Notes: generated by a model from the letters alone, not told the origin. A DNA stretch of 64,000 nt from Aeromonas australiensis (GCF_000819725.1 NZ_CDDH01000014.1:1-64000), one strand, 5' to 3'. Positions 38,373 to 48,630 are shown, counted from the stretch's first letter. Numbers and translations are program-made.

Positions 38373-39206
38373 TCAGGCCAGAGCCTCGGTCAAACCGGAC
38401 TCATGCCTGGAGGAGGCAACTTCGGAGAGAATATTGACGCTGTCGTAGGACGCTGCGCCATAAAGGGAGTCCAGCTGCATCTGGGTCAGATCGCAGATGG
38501 GACCATCAAAGTGAATGTGCCCGCCCTTGAGGGCCACCGCGCGTCGGCAGTAACGCATGGCGTAGTCAACCTGATGCAGGGTGATCACCACCGTCTTGCC
38601 ATCCTGACGATTGATGTCTGCCAGAATGGACATCACCTTGCGGGCCGACTCGGGATCCAGCGATGCGATAGGTTCATCGGCCAGGATCACCTCGGCTCGC
38701 TGAGTCAGGGCCCGTGCGATAGCAACACGCTGCTGCTGGCCGCCAGAGAGGGTGGAAGCTCGCTGCATCGCCAGTTCAGCCAGCCCGACTCTAGCCAGTG
38801 CCTGCATGGCATCGGCTTTCTCTTCTGCACTGAAGAGCCCTAGAGAGCCTCGCCAGCAGGGGATCCTGCCCAAGGTGCCAAGCAGCACGTTGTGAAGCAC
38901 ACTCAGCCGTCCCACCAGATTGAACTGCTGGAAGATATAACCGATATCTGCACGTACTTGGCGAACGCGGGGGCTCAGTTTGCCTTGCTGCTGCACCTGG
39001 CGATCCAGTACCCGAACCAGACTACCCGGCCCGCTGTTGGCGTGGCACAGTCCAGCCAGATGGCGCAACAGGGTTGACTTGCCGGAGCCTGATGCACCGA
39101 TCAGCGCCACCATCTCACCGGCCTCCACTGTCAGACTCAAATTATGTAGCGCCGGCTTGCCATGGAAGCTCTTGCTGAGACCCTCGACTCGTATAACAGG
39201 ATTCAT
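38373..39206 (-). CDS. phnC: PhnC, phosphonate ABC transporter ATPase
   Basis: ATP-hydrolysing subunit of the phosphonate importer. The start [18 protein letters not shown] at 39206 gives 277 aa; the frame extends 15 codons upstream. Walker [15 protein letters not shown], signature [15 protein letters not shown] and Walker [14 protein letters not shown] are intact. It is the first gene after a Pho box. No C-P lyase or phosphonatase genes are in the window, so the catabolic enzymes must lie elsewhere. Confidence 0.93.
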   Translation of the reverse strand: MNPVIRVEGLSKSFHGKPALHNLSLTVEAGEMVALIGASGSGKSTLLRHLAGLCHANSGPGSLVRVLDRQVQQQGKLSPRVRQVRADIGYIFQQFNLVGRLSVLHNVLLGTLGRIPCWRGSLGLFSAEEKADAMQALARVGLAELAMQRASTLSGGQQQRVAIARALTQRAEVILADEPIASLDPESARKVMSILADINRQDGKTVVITLHQVDYAMRYCRRAVALKGGHIHFDGPICDLTQMQLDSLYGAASYDSVNILSEVASSRHESGLTEALA

Positions 39207-39300
39207 CACGCCTCTTTCTCTCCATTGACAGATTCGGGCAACCCTGCCCATTGATGGTCATCAAGGTAGTCAGGTTTTATGTCAGCTTGAGTGGATTTGA

Positions 39301-39328
39301 ATGACACTAAGATGACAGGCAGTGACAA
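39301..39328 (-). promoter_or_regulatory. Pho box (PhoB site) upstream of phnCDE
   Basis: On the minus strand CTGTCAT-CTTA-GTGTCAT matches the Pho box (two CTGTCAT repeats 4 bp apart) at 13 of 14 half-site positions. A third TGTCA lies 10-11 bp further upstream (TTGTCAC). It is about 95 bp from the phnC ATG. It predicts induction of phnCDE by phosphate starvation. Confidence 0.8.
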
Positions 39329-39440
39329 CGACGGAGAAGAGAGAAGCTCAGAGAAACAAAGCCTAAAAGATGTAAACAGAGCCATTAGGCCGAGCGAGAA
39401 AAATCGATACGCTGTTCGATACGCATAAAAAATCCTGAAC

Positions 39441-39470
39441 AAAAAAAGCCGCTCAATGAGCGGCTTTTTT
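39441..39470 (-). terminator. deaD terminator
   Basis: Stem AAAGCCGCTC-aat-GAGCGGCTTT flanked by A and T runs, 18 bp after the deaD stop. The T run on the minus strand fits termination of deaD. Confidence 0.85.
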
Positions 39471-39487
39471 CATAACGGGAGCAGCAA

Positions 39488-41389
39488 TCAGCTTTCGCGA
39501 CGCTTGCCACCGAATTTGCGATCTTTGTTGAAGCCACCTTCACGGCGCTCCCCGTTCTTGTTGAACGGACGGTCACCCTGGGGACGACGATCCTTGTTGA
39601 AAGGACGGTCACCACGGAACGGACGATCACCGCGCGGCGGACGGCTGCTGGTGTTGCCACCGGCCGGCACTTCGGTGTAGCGAGTGATTTGCAGCGGACG
39701 CTGGCAGACACGGGCTTTCTTGATCACTTCCAGTACATCAGCGGTCATGCCTTTGGGCAGATCGACAGTAGAGAAGTCATCTGCGATATCGATGTTGCCA
39801 ATGAAACGGCTCTCGATGTTCGCTTCGTTGGCGATGGCGCCCACGATCTGGCCCGGCTTGACGCCATGATGGGCACCCACGTCTACACGGTAGCGCTCCA
39901 TCTCCACATCCGGATTGTCTTTAAGCGGACGCGGCTCCAGGGAGGGCATACGACGAGCCGGGCGGTCGCCACGGTCACCGAAGTCACGGCCACCACGGTC
40001 GTTGAAGTCACGACGCTCGAAGCCGCCACGATCATTGCTGTTGTTGAACAGCGGATCCGGGATGGAGTCATCCAGCAGCAGCGGTTGGTCGCCCTGTACC
40101 AGCTTGGCCAGTGCGGCAGCCAGCTCCAGCGGATCGGCAGAATCTTCTTCGATCAGCTCGTTGACCAGGTTGTGATAGATCTCGAGCTCTTCGCCCATCA
40201 TGGTTTCGCGGATGCGCTCCTTGAACTTGGCCAGACGATGCTGGTTGATGTCCTCGGTGCTTGGCATCTTCATCGGCTCGATGGCCTGACGAGTTGCGTG
40301 CTCGATGGCGCGCAGCATACGACGCTCGCGCGGAGCAACGAACAGGATGGCTTCGCCTTTACGACCGGCACGACCGGTACGGCCGATACGGTGAACGTAA
40401 GATTCGGTGTCGTACGGAATGTCGTAGTTCACAACGTGGGTGATACGCTCAACGTCCAGACCACGGGCGACAACGTCGGTGGCAATCAGGATATCCAGCT
40501 GGCCTTGACGCAGCTTGTCAACGGTACGCTCACGCAGTTTCTGCGGGATGTCGCCGTGCAGTGCTTCACAGGCGTGACCACGGGCGGCCAGCTTGCCAGC
40601 CAGCTCTTCAGCGGCATTCTTGGTACGCACGAACACCAACAGGGCTTCGTAAGATTCCACTTCCAGCAGACGGGTCATGGCATCCAGCTTGTGCAGACCG
40701 GTTACCTGCCAGTAACGCTGGCGAATGGTGGTAGCGGTCGCAGTCTTGGAGGCGATCTTGATCTCTTTGGGCTGCTTCAGGTGCTTCTGGGCCACGCGAC
40801 GGATCTGCTCCGGCATGGTGGCAGAGAACAGGGCAACCTGACGAGAACTCGGGCACTGCTCCATGATCCAGTCGACATCGTCGATGAAGCCCATGCGCAG
40901 CATCTCGTCCGCTTCGTCCAGCACCAGGGCTTTCAGACCGGAGAGGTCGAGGTTCTTGCGACGGATCAGATCCATCACGCGGCCCGGGGTACCAACGACA
41001 ACCTGAGCACCGCGACGCAGGGCACGGGTCTGGGTTTCGTAGGAGGCGCCACCATAGATAGGCAGCACGTGGAAATCAGGCATGTGGTGGGCATAACGTT
41101 GGCACGCTTCGGCCACCTGCAGCGCCAGTTCACGAGTCGGTGCCAGCACCAGGATCTGGGTGTTGCGGTTACCAGCTTCCAGACGAGACAACAGAGGCAA
41201 GGCAAAAGCAGCGGTCTTCCCTGTACCGGTTTGCGCCTGCCCCAGCAGATCGTGGCCCGCCATGAGGTGGGGAATTGCTGCGGCCTGGATGGGGGACGGG
41301 CGCTCATAGCCCACGTCCTGCAGCGCTTTCAATACAGGCGCGGCCAGTCCAAGCTCACTAAAAAGGGGCAGTTGTTCGGTATCAGACAT
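39488..41389 (-). CDS. deaD: DeaD (CsdA), DEAD-box RNA helicase
   Basis: ATP-dependent RNA helicase of ribosome assembly and mRNA decay, important in the cold. The start MSDTEQLPLFSELGL at 41389 gives 633 aa (E. coli 629). Motifs: Q motif region, AQTGTGKTAAF (I), PTRELALQ (Ia), VLDEADEML (II), FSATMPEQ (III), VARGLDVERITHV and HRIGRTGRAG (VI). A DbpA-type RNA-binding domain is near residues 480-555, then an Arg/Gly/Asp-rich tail with repeated DRPF and FNKD units. Monocistronic with a 180-bp leader to menI. Confidence 0.94.
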   Translation of the reverse strand: MSDTEQLPLFSELGLAAPVLKALQDVGYERPSPIQAAAIPHLMAGHDLLGQAQTGTGKTAAFALPLLSRLEAGNRNTQILVLAPTRELALQVAEACQRYAHHMPDFHVLPIYGGASYETQTRALRRGAQVVVGTPGRVMDLIRRKNLDLSGLKALVLDEADEMLRMGFIDDVDWIMEQCPSSRQVALFSATMPEQIRRVAQKHLKQPKEIKIASKTATATTIRQRYWQVTGLHKLDAMTRLLEVESYEALLVFVRTKNAAEELAGKLAARGHACEALHGDIPQKLRERTVDKLRQGQLDILIATDVVARGLDVERITHVVNYDIPYDTESYVHRIGRTGRAGRKGEAILFVAPRERRMLRAIEHATRQAIEPMKMPSTEDINQHRLAKFKERIRETMMGEELEIYHNLVNELIEEDSADPLELAAALAKLVQGDQPLLLDDSIPDPLFNNSNDRGGFERRDFNDRGGRDFGDRGDRPARRMPSLEPRPLKDNPDVEMERYRVDVGAHHGVKPGQIVGAIANEANIESRFIGNIDIADDFSTVDLPKGMTADVLEVIKKARVCQRPLQITRYTEVPAGGNTSSRPPRGDRPFRGDRPFNKDRRPQGDRPFNKNGERREGGFNKDRKFGGKRRES

Positions 41390-41569
41390 AGATTCTTCCA
41401 GATTAAGGCAGGCGGCTAACACCGCGGAATAGCAAAAAGGCGGCGATTATAGCGCCACTTTGTTCTGCTGTCTTGAAAAATGTGATAGGCCTCTCAAGAC
41501 GTTGGCAATTATAGAGGGATCTGACGACTATGGCTTGCTTATTTTGCACTCATGGTGCGTTATTGCAGA

Positions 41570-42031
41570 TCACTCCTCGCTGGAGTCCTTGCCCCGCTTG
41601 TGTTTGAGCACCGCCATGGTCAGTCGGCTGGTGCACAATAAACGTCCCCGTTCATCCCGGATTTCAATTTGCCATACCTGGGTGGTCGCCCCCAGATGCA
41701 GCGGCGTGCAACGACCGGTCACTACCCCTTCCCGCTTGGCCCGCAGATGGTTGGCATTCACCTCCAGTCCCACGCAGTAGCTATCTGGCCCCACCGCCAT
41801 ATTGGCCGCCAGCGACCCAAGCGTCTCCGCCAATACCACTGACGCACCACCATGGAGCATGCCCAGGGGCTGGTGGGTGCGGTGATCCACCGGCATGGTC
41901 GCTTCCAGCCAATCGGTGCCAAAGGCGGTATAGACGATGTCGAGATGGGCCATCAGGGTGTTGCGAGAGGTGGCATTAAGCCCCTCCAGACTGATGGGCT
42001 TGCGCCAGATGGGGGCGTTTTCTTGATTCAT
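41570..42031 (-). CDS. menI: MenI-like 1,4-dihydroxy-2-naphthoyl-CoA thioesterase (YdiI family)
   Basis: Hotdog-fold acyl-CoA thioesterase; in E. coli MenI (YdiI) hydrolyses DHNA-CoA for menaquinone. 153 aa. NATSRNTLMAHLDIVYTAFG and PVDHRTHQPLGMLHGGASV match the family, and the catalytic Glu is in ASVVLAETLGSLAA. It lies near ydiJ, as ydiI and ydiJ are neighbours in E. coli. PaaI-type substrates cannot be excluded. It ends with a Lys/Arg/Ser tail. Confidence 0.87.
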   Translation of the reverse strand: MNQENAPIWRKPISLEGLNATSRNTLMAHLDIVYTAFGTDWLEATMPVDHRTHQPLGMLHGGASVVLAETLGSLAANMAVGPDSYCVGLEVNANHLRAKREGVVTGRCTPLHLGATTQVWQIEIRDERGRLLCTSRLTMAVLKHKRGKDSSEE

Positions 42032-42135
42032 GGCAAGCAGACTCCTTAGTTAATCAATGGGTTAGATACGAGCTGTGGCAGTGAAAAAGACACAGGAAAA
42101 TGCCCCGTTCGAGGCATGCTGGCAACCACCTTATA

Positions 42136-42624
42136 TCACCAGGGATAGGTAACGCCGGGCCACTCGGCCCAAGGCACCTCTCGCCCCGGCAGACGCGGCT
42201 CGGACCAGCGCCATACTCTGGCGAGCCAGTCGCGCAGCTGAATCTCCAGCTCTTCATCGGTGATGGGCGCCTCGGCCACCTTCCAGAAGAAGAGCTCAAC
42301 CTCTACCTCCGGCAGAACCGAAGGGTAGAGATAGACCCCGCCCCAGAACTCGGATTCCCGATCCGGACTCCAGAGGCCATAAGCAAAGGAGCGTTTGGCC
42401 AGAAACTCCGACTGCTGCCACTCCAAATCCCCTTCGTGCTGACTCAGGCTGAAATTGGCGGAGGGCCAGATATCGTTTGGCCGAAACAGCTGATGAAGCT
42501 GTTCGCACTCGCGCAGGATGGCGACAAACTCCAGCACCGCCTGCGCGGGAGTCGCGGGCAACAACAAGAAACGCGGGTGCCGATAGGCCTTCGGCACCCG
42601 AAACCGTTTGGGAAAACGCAGCAT
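42136..42624 (-). CDS. Uncharacterised 162-aa protein coupled to ydiJ
   Basis: The ATG (MLRFPKRFRVPKAYRHP) overlaps the ydiJ stop by one base (TGATG), so its translation is almost certainly coupled to ydiJ; the longer upstream frame is non-coding ydiJ antisense-frame. Unusually rich in aromatic residues, with 10 Trp (for example SEFWGGVYLYPSVLPEVEVE and RDWLARVWRW). No signal peptide or membrane segment. The alternating strands weakly recall a GNAT acetyltransferase fold, but no acetyl-CoA motif is visible. Function unknown. Confidence 0.75.
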   Translation of the reverse strand: MLRFPKRFRVPKAYRHPRFLLLPATPAQAVLEFVAILRECEQLHQLFRPNDIWPSANFSLSQHEGDLEWQQSEFLAKRSFAYGLWSPDRESEFWGGVYLYPSVLPEVEVELFFWKVAEAPITDEELEIQLRDWLARVWRWSEPRLPGREVPWAEWPGVTYPW

Positions 42625-45600
42625 CAAAGCAGCTCCAACAGAGCTTGCACTGGATGTTTGAGCTTTTCCCCCTCCATTCGCTTGACCTGACTGCGGCACG
42701 AATAGCCGGTGGCCAGACAACGCGCTTTGGGCAGGCGGGCTAGCGGGTCGGCCCAGCTCAACCCATAAATGCCCTTGGAGTTCTCCACCTGTTTGACGTC
42801 GTGACCATAGGTGCCTGCCATACCGCAGCAGCCCACCGAAACCGGCTGCAGTTTGGCGCCAAAGCGACCAAACAGGGTGCTCCAGTCGCCGTGAGTGGAG
42901 GGCTTGGCGGTCTTCTCGGTGCAGTGAGCAAACAGATACCAGGGCTCGCCCCCCTCCTCGCTCTTGGTCTTGTCGGTGCTGACAGGCAACTGCTCTGCCG
43001 GCAACGACAGCAGCCACTCCTGGGGCAGCAACACCTGAAAATCACCGCGAGCCGACCCCAGTGCCTTGGCATACTCGTCGCGATAGCAGAGCACCATGGC
43101 CGGATCCACCCCCACCATGGGGATGCCAAGCGCTGCCACCTTGTTGAAGAACTGGGCGCTGTTGGCGGCGGTGCGGGCAAAGGCGCGCAGGAACCCCTTG
43201 ATATGCTGGGGTTTGCCGTTGGGTTTAAAGGGCAGCAAGTAGGGCTGGAACCCAAGCTTGCTGGCGAGTTTCACCAGATCGCGCACCACGGGGGCGTCGT
43301 AATAGCTGGTGAAGGGATCCTGCACGATGAGCACCACCTGCTTGCGCTGCTCGGCGCTCATCCGCTCCAGCCCCGGCAGATCAAAATAGCGGGCGCGGTT
43401 GTCGTGCAGGCTCTCGGCCAGAGTCGGCACACTCAGAAGCGGCACATCCACCATGCCGATGCTCTTCTCGGCCGCCTTCTGGGCCCACTCTTTTTCCAGG
43501 AAGAAGTTGACCAGCTTCGGCGCCTTGGCGAGCAGCGGCGTATAGCTTTCGACGGTACCGACGACGTAATCCTTGGGGGCGCGCAGGTAGCGGCCGTGAT
43601 AGAGCTGCATAAAGCGGGCGCGAAAATCGGGTACATCCACCTTGATCGGGCACTGGCTGGAGCACGCCTTGCAGGCCAGACAGCCAGCCATCGCCTCCAT
43701 CACCTCGTGGGAGAAGTCATACTCGCCGCGCTGTTTGGCCCAGCTGTTGCGCACCTTGTCCACCAGCTGTTTGAAGCGCACCCCACCGGATTGCAGTGCC
43801 ACCTCTTCCGCCAGCGGATCGAACCCCTGCTCCGATAACTGACGCAACCATTCGCGCATCAGGCCCGCCCGCCCCTTGGGGGAGTGGCGGCGATCGCGGC
43901 TGATCTTGACCGAGGGGCACATGGGGGAGTCGGTCTCGAAGGTGAAGCACAAACCATTGCCATTGCAATCCATGGCGCGGGTGTAGCTGGTGCGCACCGC
44001 GAGCGGGATCTGGCGGTCATACTTGCCGCGCTTGGGGCCATCTACCGATACCAGCTCGGCGCCACTACCATAGGGAATACAGATCTTGCCCGGGTTGATC
44101 CGGTTAGCCGGGTCGAACGCCCCCTTGACCCGCTGCAGCTCCTCCCACAACTCGCCAAAGAAGGCGGGGCTGTATTCGGAACGAAACCCCTTGCCGTGCT
44201 CCCCCCACATCAGGCCGCCATATTTGGCGGTCAGCGCCACCACCTGATCGGAGATGCGGCGCAGCAGCAGCTCCTGCTCGGGGTCGCACAAATCCAGCGC
44301 CGGGCGCACGTGCAGCACCCCGGCATCGACGTGGCCAAACATGCCGTAGTCGAGGCCGTGGGCATCCAGCAGGGCGCGAAACTCCATGATGAAATCGGCC
44401 AGGGATTCGGGCGGCACGGCGGTATCTTCGGTGAAGGCCACCGGCTTCTTGCGCCCTTCGGCGTTGCCCAGCAGCCCCACCGACTTCTTGCGCATGGCGT
44501 AGATGGTCTCGATGCTCGGCAGGTGGTCACACACCTGATAGCCGATGATCCCCGCCTCCCCCTTGGCCAGCAGGTCGTCGATACGGCGGCAGAGCTCGGC
44601 CACCTTGGCCTTGTGTTCCGCTTCATCGGTATCGGCAAACTCGACCATATTGAGCCCCTGCAGATCCTTGCCGGGCACATCCTGAATCAGTTCTTTCACC
44701 GAATGCCAGATGATGTCGGCGCGGGCCAGCCCGAGCACCCGGGAGTCCACCGTCTCCACCGACAGGGCTTGCGCCTGCACCATAAAGGGGGCGTTGCGCA
44801 GAGCCGAGGGGAAGCTGTCGTACTTGACGTTAACGAGCGTGCGATAACGCGGGATGGGGGTGATATTGAGTTTGGCTTCGGTGATAAAGCCGAGGGACCC
44901 TTCAGAGCCGCACAGCACCCGGCTCACATCCAGGGTATCTGTGTCGGGTTGATAGAGGTGCTTGAGATCGTAGCCGGTCAGAAAGCGGTTGAGCCTGGGG
45001 AAGGTCGCTTCGATATCGGCGCGGCGCTCCTTGCCGATGCGATAGAGGGTGCGGTAGATCTCCCCTTCGCGACTCTCCAGCGCCAACTTGTCGGCAAGCC
45101 GTTCGCCATTTAGCGGCTCGGTGGCCATGATGTCGCCACTCTCCAGCACGGCTTTGAGGCCGAGCACGTGATCCGAGGTTTTGCCGTAAACCAGCGATCC
45201 CTGCCCCGAGGCATCGGTGTTGATCATGCCCCCTAAGGTGGCGCGGTTGGAGGTCGAAAGATCCGGCGAGAAGAAGTAGCCGTGGGGCTTGAGATAGGCG
45301 TTGAGCTGGTCTTTCACCACCCCGGCCTGGGCGCGCACCCACCCCTCCTCCAGATTAATTTCCATGATCTGGTTCATATAACGGGAGAGATCGACGATAA
45401 TGCCGCCGCCCAATGACTGACCGTTGGTGCCGGTACCGCCACCGCGAGGGAAAAAACTCAAGGAGGCAAAAACCGGATCAGCAGCCAGCTTGAGCATCAC
45501 TGCTATTTCATCCGCACTGCGCGGATAGAGCACCGCTTGAGGTACTACCTGATAGACGCTGTTGTCCGTCGCCATCGCCAACCGGCTTGCATAAGACTTT

Positions 45601-45695
45601 TCGATATCACCACGAAATGCACTGCGCGCTAACAACTCAAGAAATTGCAGGGTTGTGGGTGACAAACTGTCCTGGTAATCGAGTCTCGGGATCAT
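42624..45695 (-). CDS. ydiJ: YdiJ, FAD/Fe-S D-2-hydroxyacid (D-2-hydroxyglutarate) dehydrogenase
   Basis: Large flavin and iron-sulfur oxidoreductase, 1023 aa (E. coli YdiJ 1018), reported to oxidise D-2-hydroxyglutarate. The N-terminal FAD-binding type 4 domain has FFPRGGGTGTNGQSLGGG and DASGQGSLVYGKTSDHVLGL. An FAD-oxidase C-terminal domain follows, then an Fe-S region (CNGNGLCFTFETDSPMCPS and CLACKACSSQCPIKVD, around residues 620-680) and a C-terminal CCG-type domain with SVGCCGMAGTYGHD. ATG at 45695. Coupled by a 1-bp overlap to the unknown gene downstream. Confidence 0.92.
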   Translation of the reverse strand: MIPRLDYQDSLSPTTLQFLELLARSAFRGDIEKSYASRLAMATDNSVYQVVPQAVLYPRSADEIAVMLKLAADPVFASLSFFPRGGGTGTNGQSLGGGIIVDLSRYMNQIMEINLEEGWVRAQAGVVKDQLNAYLKPHGYFFSPDLSTSNRATLGGMINTDASGQGSLVYGKTSDHVLGLKAVLESGDIMATEPLNGERLADKLALESREGEIYRTLYRIGKERRADIEATFPRLNRFLTGYDLKHLYQPDTDTLDVSRVLCGSEGSLGFITEAKLNITPIPRYRTLVNVKYDSFPSALRNAPFMVQAQALSVETVDSRVLGLARADIIWHSVKELIQDVPGKDLQGLNMVEFADTDEAEHKAKVAELCRRIDDLLAKGEAGIIGYQVCDHLPSIETIYAMRKKSVGLLGNAEGRKKPVAFTEDTAVPPESLADFIMEFRALLDAHGLDYGMFGHVDAGVLHVRPALDLCDPEQELLLRRISDQVVALTAKYGGLMWGEHGKGFRSEYSPAFFGELWEELQRVKGAFDPANRINPGKICIPYGSGAELVSVDGPKRGKYDRQIPLAVRTSYTRAMDCNGNGLCFTFETDSPMCPSVKISRDRRHSPKGRAGLMREWLRQLSEQGFDPLAEEVALQSGGVRFKQLVDKVRNSWAKQRGEYDFSHEVMEAMAGCLACKACSSQCPIKVDVPDFRARFMQLYHGRYLRAPKDYVVGTVESYTPLLAKAPKLVNFFLEKEWAQKAAEKSIGMVDVPLLSVPTLAESLHDNRARYFDLPGLERMSAEQRKQVVLIVQDPFTSYYDAPVVRDLVKLASKLGFQPYLLPFKPNGKPQHIKGFLRAFARTAANSAQFFNKVAALGIPMVGVDPAMVLCYRDEYAKALGSARGDFQVLLPQEWLLSLPAEQLPVSTDKTKSEEGGEPWYLFAHCTEKTAKPSTHGDWSTLFGRFGAKLQPVSVGCCGMAGTYGHDVKQVENSKGIYGLSWADPLARLPKARCLATGYSCRSQVKRMEGEKLKHPVQALLELL

Positions 45696-45861
45696 GAATC
45701 CTTGTTCCCTTGTTTACTTGATGCCGGCACGCCGGCGACTACGACCGGTCCGTCGCCTGTCAATGGCATCCAGACCAGTCCGCTCACATGTGAGCGGGCA
45801 GTATATCAGCTAGAAAACCGCTTGCCCTTGGCAATATTCACCATTTGAAAGGAGGACTTTT

Positions 45862-46788
45862 ATGGCTCACACCAGCCATGTTATCAGTACGCTTATCACC
45901 ACCGAAAAACAGGCGCTGACCCTGTCGCTGTTCGGTTGTATCACCTTTGCCATCTTCGGCATCGGCTACGGCCTGTTGGTTGGTTCCAACGCCATCATGC
46001 TCGATGGTATCTTTACCCTGTTCAGCATGGGCATGACCGGCCTTGGCCTGGTGACCGCCTATCTCGTTACCCGCCCTTCCGATGCGCGCTTCCAGTACGG
46101 CTATGCCCACTTCGAGCCCATCGCCAACGTCATCAATGGCACCATTATTCTGCTGCTCTGCCTCGGCGCTCTCTATAGCGGCATCACCACCCTGCTGGAT
46201 GGCGGACGGGAGATCGATCTCGGCCACGCCCTTATCTATGCCGCCGTCTCCACCTTCTTCTGCGCCATCATCTACCGGATTGAAGCCCGGGTCGCCGAGC
46301 AGGTAGACTCCGAACTGGTGCGGGTCGACTCCAAGGAGTGGCTGGTTGACACCATTTTAAGCGCCACCCTGCTGGTCGGCTTTCTGATCGCCATTGGCCT
46401 CGATGCCATCGGTCACGGTCAATACAACCGCTACATAGATCCGGTGCTGGTCTCGCTGCTGGCACTGTGCGCCACTCTCATTCCCATCAAGGTGCTGAGC
46501 ATAAACCTGCGAGAAGTATTCAAACTTGCCCCCAAGGGCGATGTGTCACAGCAGGTCGAGCGGGAAATAGAGACGCTGCGCCAGCGTCACGGTATAGAGT
46601 GCTACAGCCATCTGGCCAAAAGCGGTCGCCGCTTCGATCTGGAATTGAATATTCTGGTGGCACCGGGTCAGGAGTGGCCCGTCGAACGTCAGGATGCCCT
46701 GCGTCAGGAGCTCTGGTCTCGCCTCGGCGATACCCTGGGGGATGCCTGGCTCTCGGTCTGTTTCACCCGCGAAAAGCGCTGGTTGTAA
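45862..46788 (+). CDS. Cation diffusion facilitator family efflux transporter
   Basis: Inner-membrane divalent metal/proton antiporter, 308 aa, with about six membrane segments (first GCITFAIFGIGYGLLVG) and a C-terminal cytoplasmic domain. Metal-site aspartates are plausible in SNAIMLDGIFTLFSMG and VRVDSKEWLVDTILSA; FQYGYAHFEPIANV is the family motif between helices. ATG behind AAAGGAGG. Divergent from ydiJ. The long His-rich loop of ZitB/YiiP-type exporters is absent, so metal specificity is open. Confidence 0.85.
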   Translation: MAHTSHVISTLITTEKQALTLSLFGCITFAIFGIGYGLLVGSNAIMLDGIFTLFSMGMTGLGLVTAYLVTRPSDARFQYGYAHFEPIANVINGTIILLLCLGALYSGITTLLDGGREIDLGHALIYAAVSTFFCAIIYRIEARVAEQVDSELVRVDSKEWLVDTILSATLLVGFLIAIGLDAIGHGQYNRYIDPVLVSLLALCATLIPIKVLSINLREVFKLAPKGDVSQQVEREIETLRQRHGIECYSHLAKSGRRFDLELNILVAPGQEWPVERQDALRQELWSRLGDTLGDAWLSVCFTREKRWL

Positions 46789-47076
46789 CGACCGCACGGG
46801 GGAGTGCGGCATGGCCGCCTCCCCCTGTCGCATCACACCCCGCTGACACTGCTCTTGCCAAATTGGCGCCAGCCGCTATCATCGGGGCTCATTTTTCACC
46901 CGAGGTTTTATTGCCCATCATGGACAATCCCCGAAGTTGCCCTTCGTCTCTCTCTGTCAAAGCCTATCTTTTTCTGCTTAATCAGCGCCTCTGAATAACA
47001 CCTTTGCCTTGCTGTTACTGCGGCCCTCGTGCGCCCTGCTCACGCTCTGCTCTGTCTGTTTTTTTGAGGTCACTAC

Positions 47077-48612
47077 ATGGAATTGCTGCTGGACCCCCAT
47101 ATCTGGATCGGTCTGTTTACCCTGATCCTCCTCGAGATTGTGCTGGGGATCGACAATCTGGTCTTTATCGCCATCCTGGTGAAAAAACTGCCCCCCGCCC
47201 AGCGGGACAAGGCGCGCGTCATCGGTCTGTCGCTGGCCCTGCTGATGCGCCTTGGCCTCTTGAGCGTGATGTCCTGGCTGATCACCCTGACCACCCCCAT
47301 TTTGCACCTGTGGGATCACCCCTTCTCCGGCCGGGACCTGATCCTGATGGGCGGCGGCCTGTTTCTGCTGTTCAAGGCCACCTCCGAGCTGCACGAGCGG
47401 CTGGAAGCCAAACCCCAGGATGATGGGCCGCTTGGCGTCTACGCCCGCTTCGGCGTGGTGATCGCCCAGATCCTGGTACTCGATGCGGTCTTCTCCCTCG
47501 ACTCCATCATCACCGCCGTCGGCATGGTCGATGAACTGTGGGTGATGATGGCTGCCGTCACCATCGCCATGGTGGTGATGGTGCTCGCCTCCAAGCCGCT
47601 GACCCGCTTCGTCAACGCCCACCCGACCGTGGTGGTGCTCTGCCTGAGTTTCCTGCTGATGATAGGTTTTAGCCTGGTGGCGGAAGGATTCGGCTTCCAC
47701 ATTCCGAAGGGTTACCTCTATGCGGCCATCGGCTTCTCGGTACTGATCGAGTTCTTTAACCAGCTGGCCCAGCGCAGTGCGGCGCGCCAGGATGCCAAAC
47801 AGCCCCTGCGCGAGCGCACCACCGCCGCCATCTTCAAGTTGATGGGCAGCAAAGCCTATCAACCTCGGGAAGATGATGATTTTGATACAGCCCCCGCCGA
47901 GCGAGTGAGCTTTGGCGAGGAGGAGCGCTATATGGTGACCGGCGTGCTGTCGCTGGCCGAGCGCTCCATCCGTACCATCATGACCCCGCGCTCCGAAATG
48001 GCCTGGATCGATATCAACGACGCCAGCGACGAGATCCGCGCCCTGCTGAAGCGGGAACCCCACAGCCTGTTCCCCCTCTGTGACGGGGATCTGGACGAGG
48101 TGATCGGGGTGGTCAAGGCCCGCGACCTGCTGTTTGCCTTGAACGAAGGACAATCCTTAAGCGAATTGGCCAGGCAGAACGACCCCATTATCGTGCCGCA
48201 GACCATCAACGTGATTAAGCTGCTGGCTGAACTTCGCCAAGCCAAGGGGAGCCTGATCCTGGTCGCCGACGAGTTTGGTGTCATTCAGGGGCTGGTGACC
48301 ACCCACGACCTGCTGGAGGCCATCGTCGGCGAACTGCCAGACGAGGACGAGACCCCGGATATGGTACGTAGCGGGGAAGGGTGGCTCGTCAACGGCAGCA
48401 CCAACATCCACCATGTGGAGCAAGTGCTGGAGCACGAAGGGCTGGTGAGCGAGAGTGACGAGTATGTGACCCTGGCGGGCATGCTGCTCTCCCACTTTGG
48501 CACCCTGCCCACCCCGGGCCAGCAACTACAGTTGCAACAACTCTGCTTTGAGGTGGTTGACGTCAGTGAGCGGCGCATCGAACAGGTGCGGGTAATGCCG
48601 GCGATGGGCTGA
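47077..48612 (+). CDS. TerC / CBS / CorC-domain membrane protein
   Basis: Inner-membrane protein of 511 aa, YoaE/YegH type. The N-terminal TerC domain (residues 1-240) has seven or so spans with the acidic motifs [16 protein letters not shown] and [17 protein letters not shown] pair of CBS domains (about 300-420, [38 protein letters not shown]) precedes a CorC/HlyC C-terminal domain ([18 protein letters not shown]). TerC proteins are linked to metal (manganese) export or membrane-protein metalation. No yybP-ykoY riboswitch was recognised in the 288-bp leader. Confidence 0.87.
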   Translation: MELLLDPHIWIGLFTLILLEIVLGIDNLVFIAILVKKLPPAQRDKARVIGLSLALLMRLGLLSVMSWLITLTTPILHLWDHPFSGRDLILMGGGLFLLFKATSELHERLEAKPQDDGPLGVYARFGVVIAQILVLDAVFSLDSIITAVGMVDELWVMMAAVTIAMVVMVLASKPLTRFVNAHPTVVVLCLSFLLMIGFSLVAEGFGFHIPKGYLYAAIGFSVLIEFFNQLAQRSAARQDAKQPLRERTTAAIFKLMGSKAYQPREDDDFDTAPAERVSFGEEERYMVTGVLSLAERSIRTIMTPRSEMAWIDINDASDEIRALLKREPHSLFPLCDGDLDEVIGVVKARDLLFALNEGQSLSELARQNDPIIVPQTINVIKLLAELRQAKGSLILVADEFGVIQGLVTTHDLLEAIVGELPDEDETPDMVRSGEGWLVNGSTNIHHVEQVLEHEGLVSESDEYVTLAGMLLSHFGTLPTPGQQLQLQQLCFEVVDVSERRIEQVRVMPAMG

Positions 48613-48630
48613 GTGTGCCCGAACATGACC

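Noticed and set aside
39488-39680. Short repeats in the 3' part of deaD resembling a CRISPR-like array
   Set aside because: They encode the Arg/Asp/Gly-rich tail repeats of the helicase and have irregular spacing and no unique spacers.
39689-41419. 576-aa plus-strand frame over deaD
   Set aside because: Entirely antisense to deaD; no independent evidence of coding.
46789-47076. Possible yybP-ykoY manganese riboswitch before the TerC gene
   Set aside because: TerC genes sometimes have one, but no recognisable conserved core was found in the leader.
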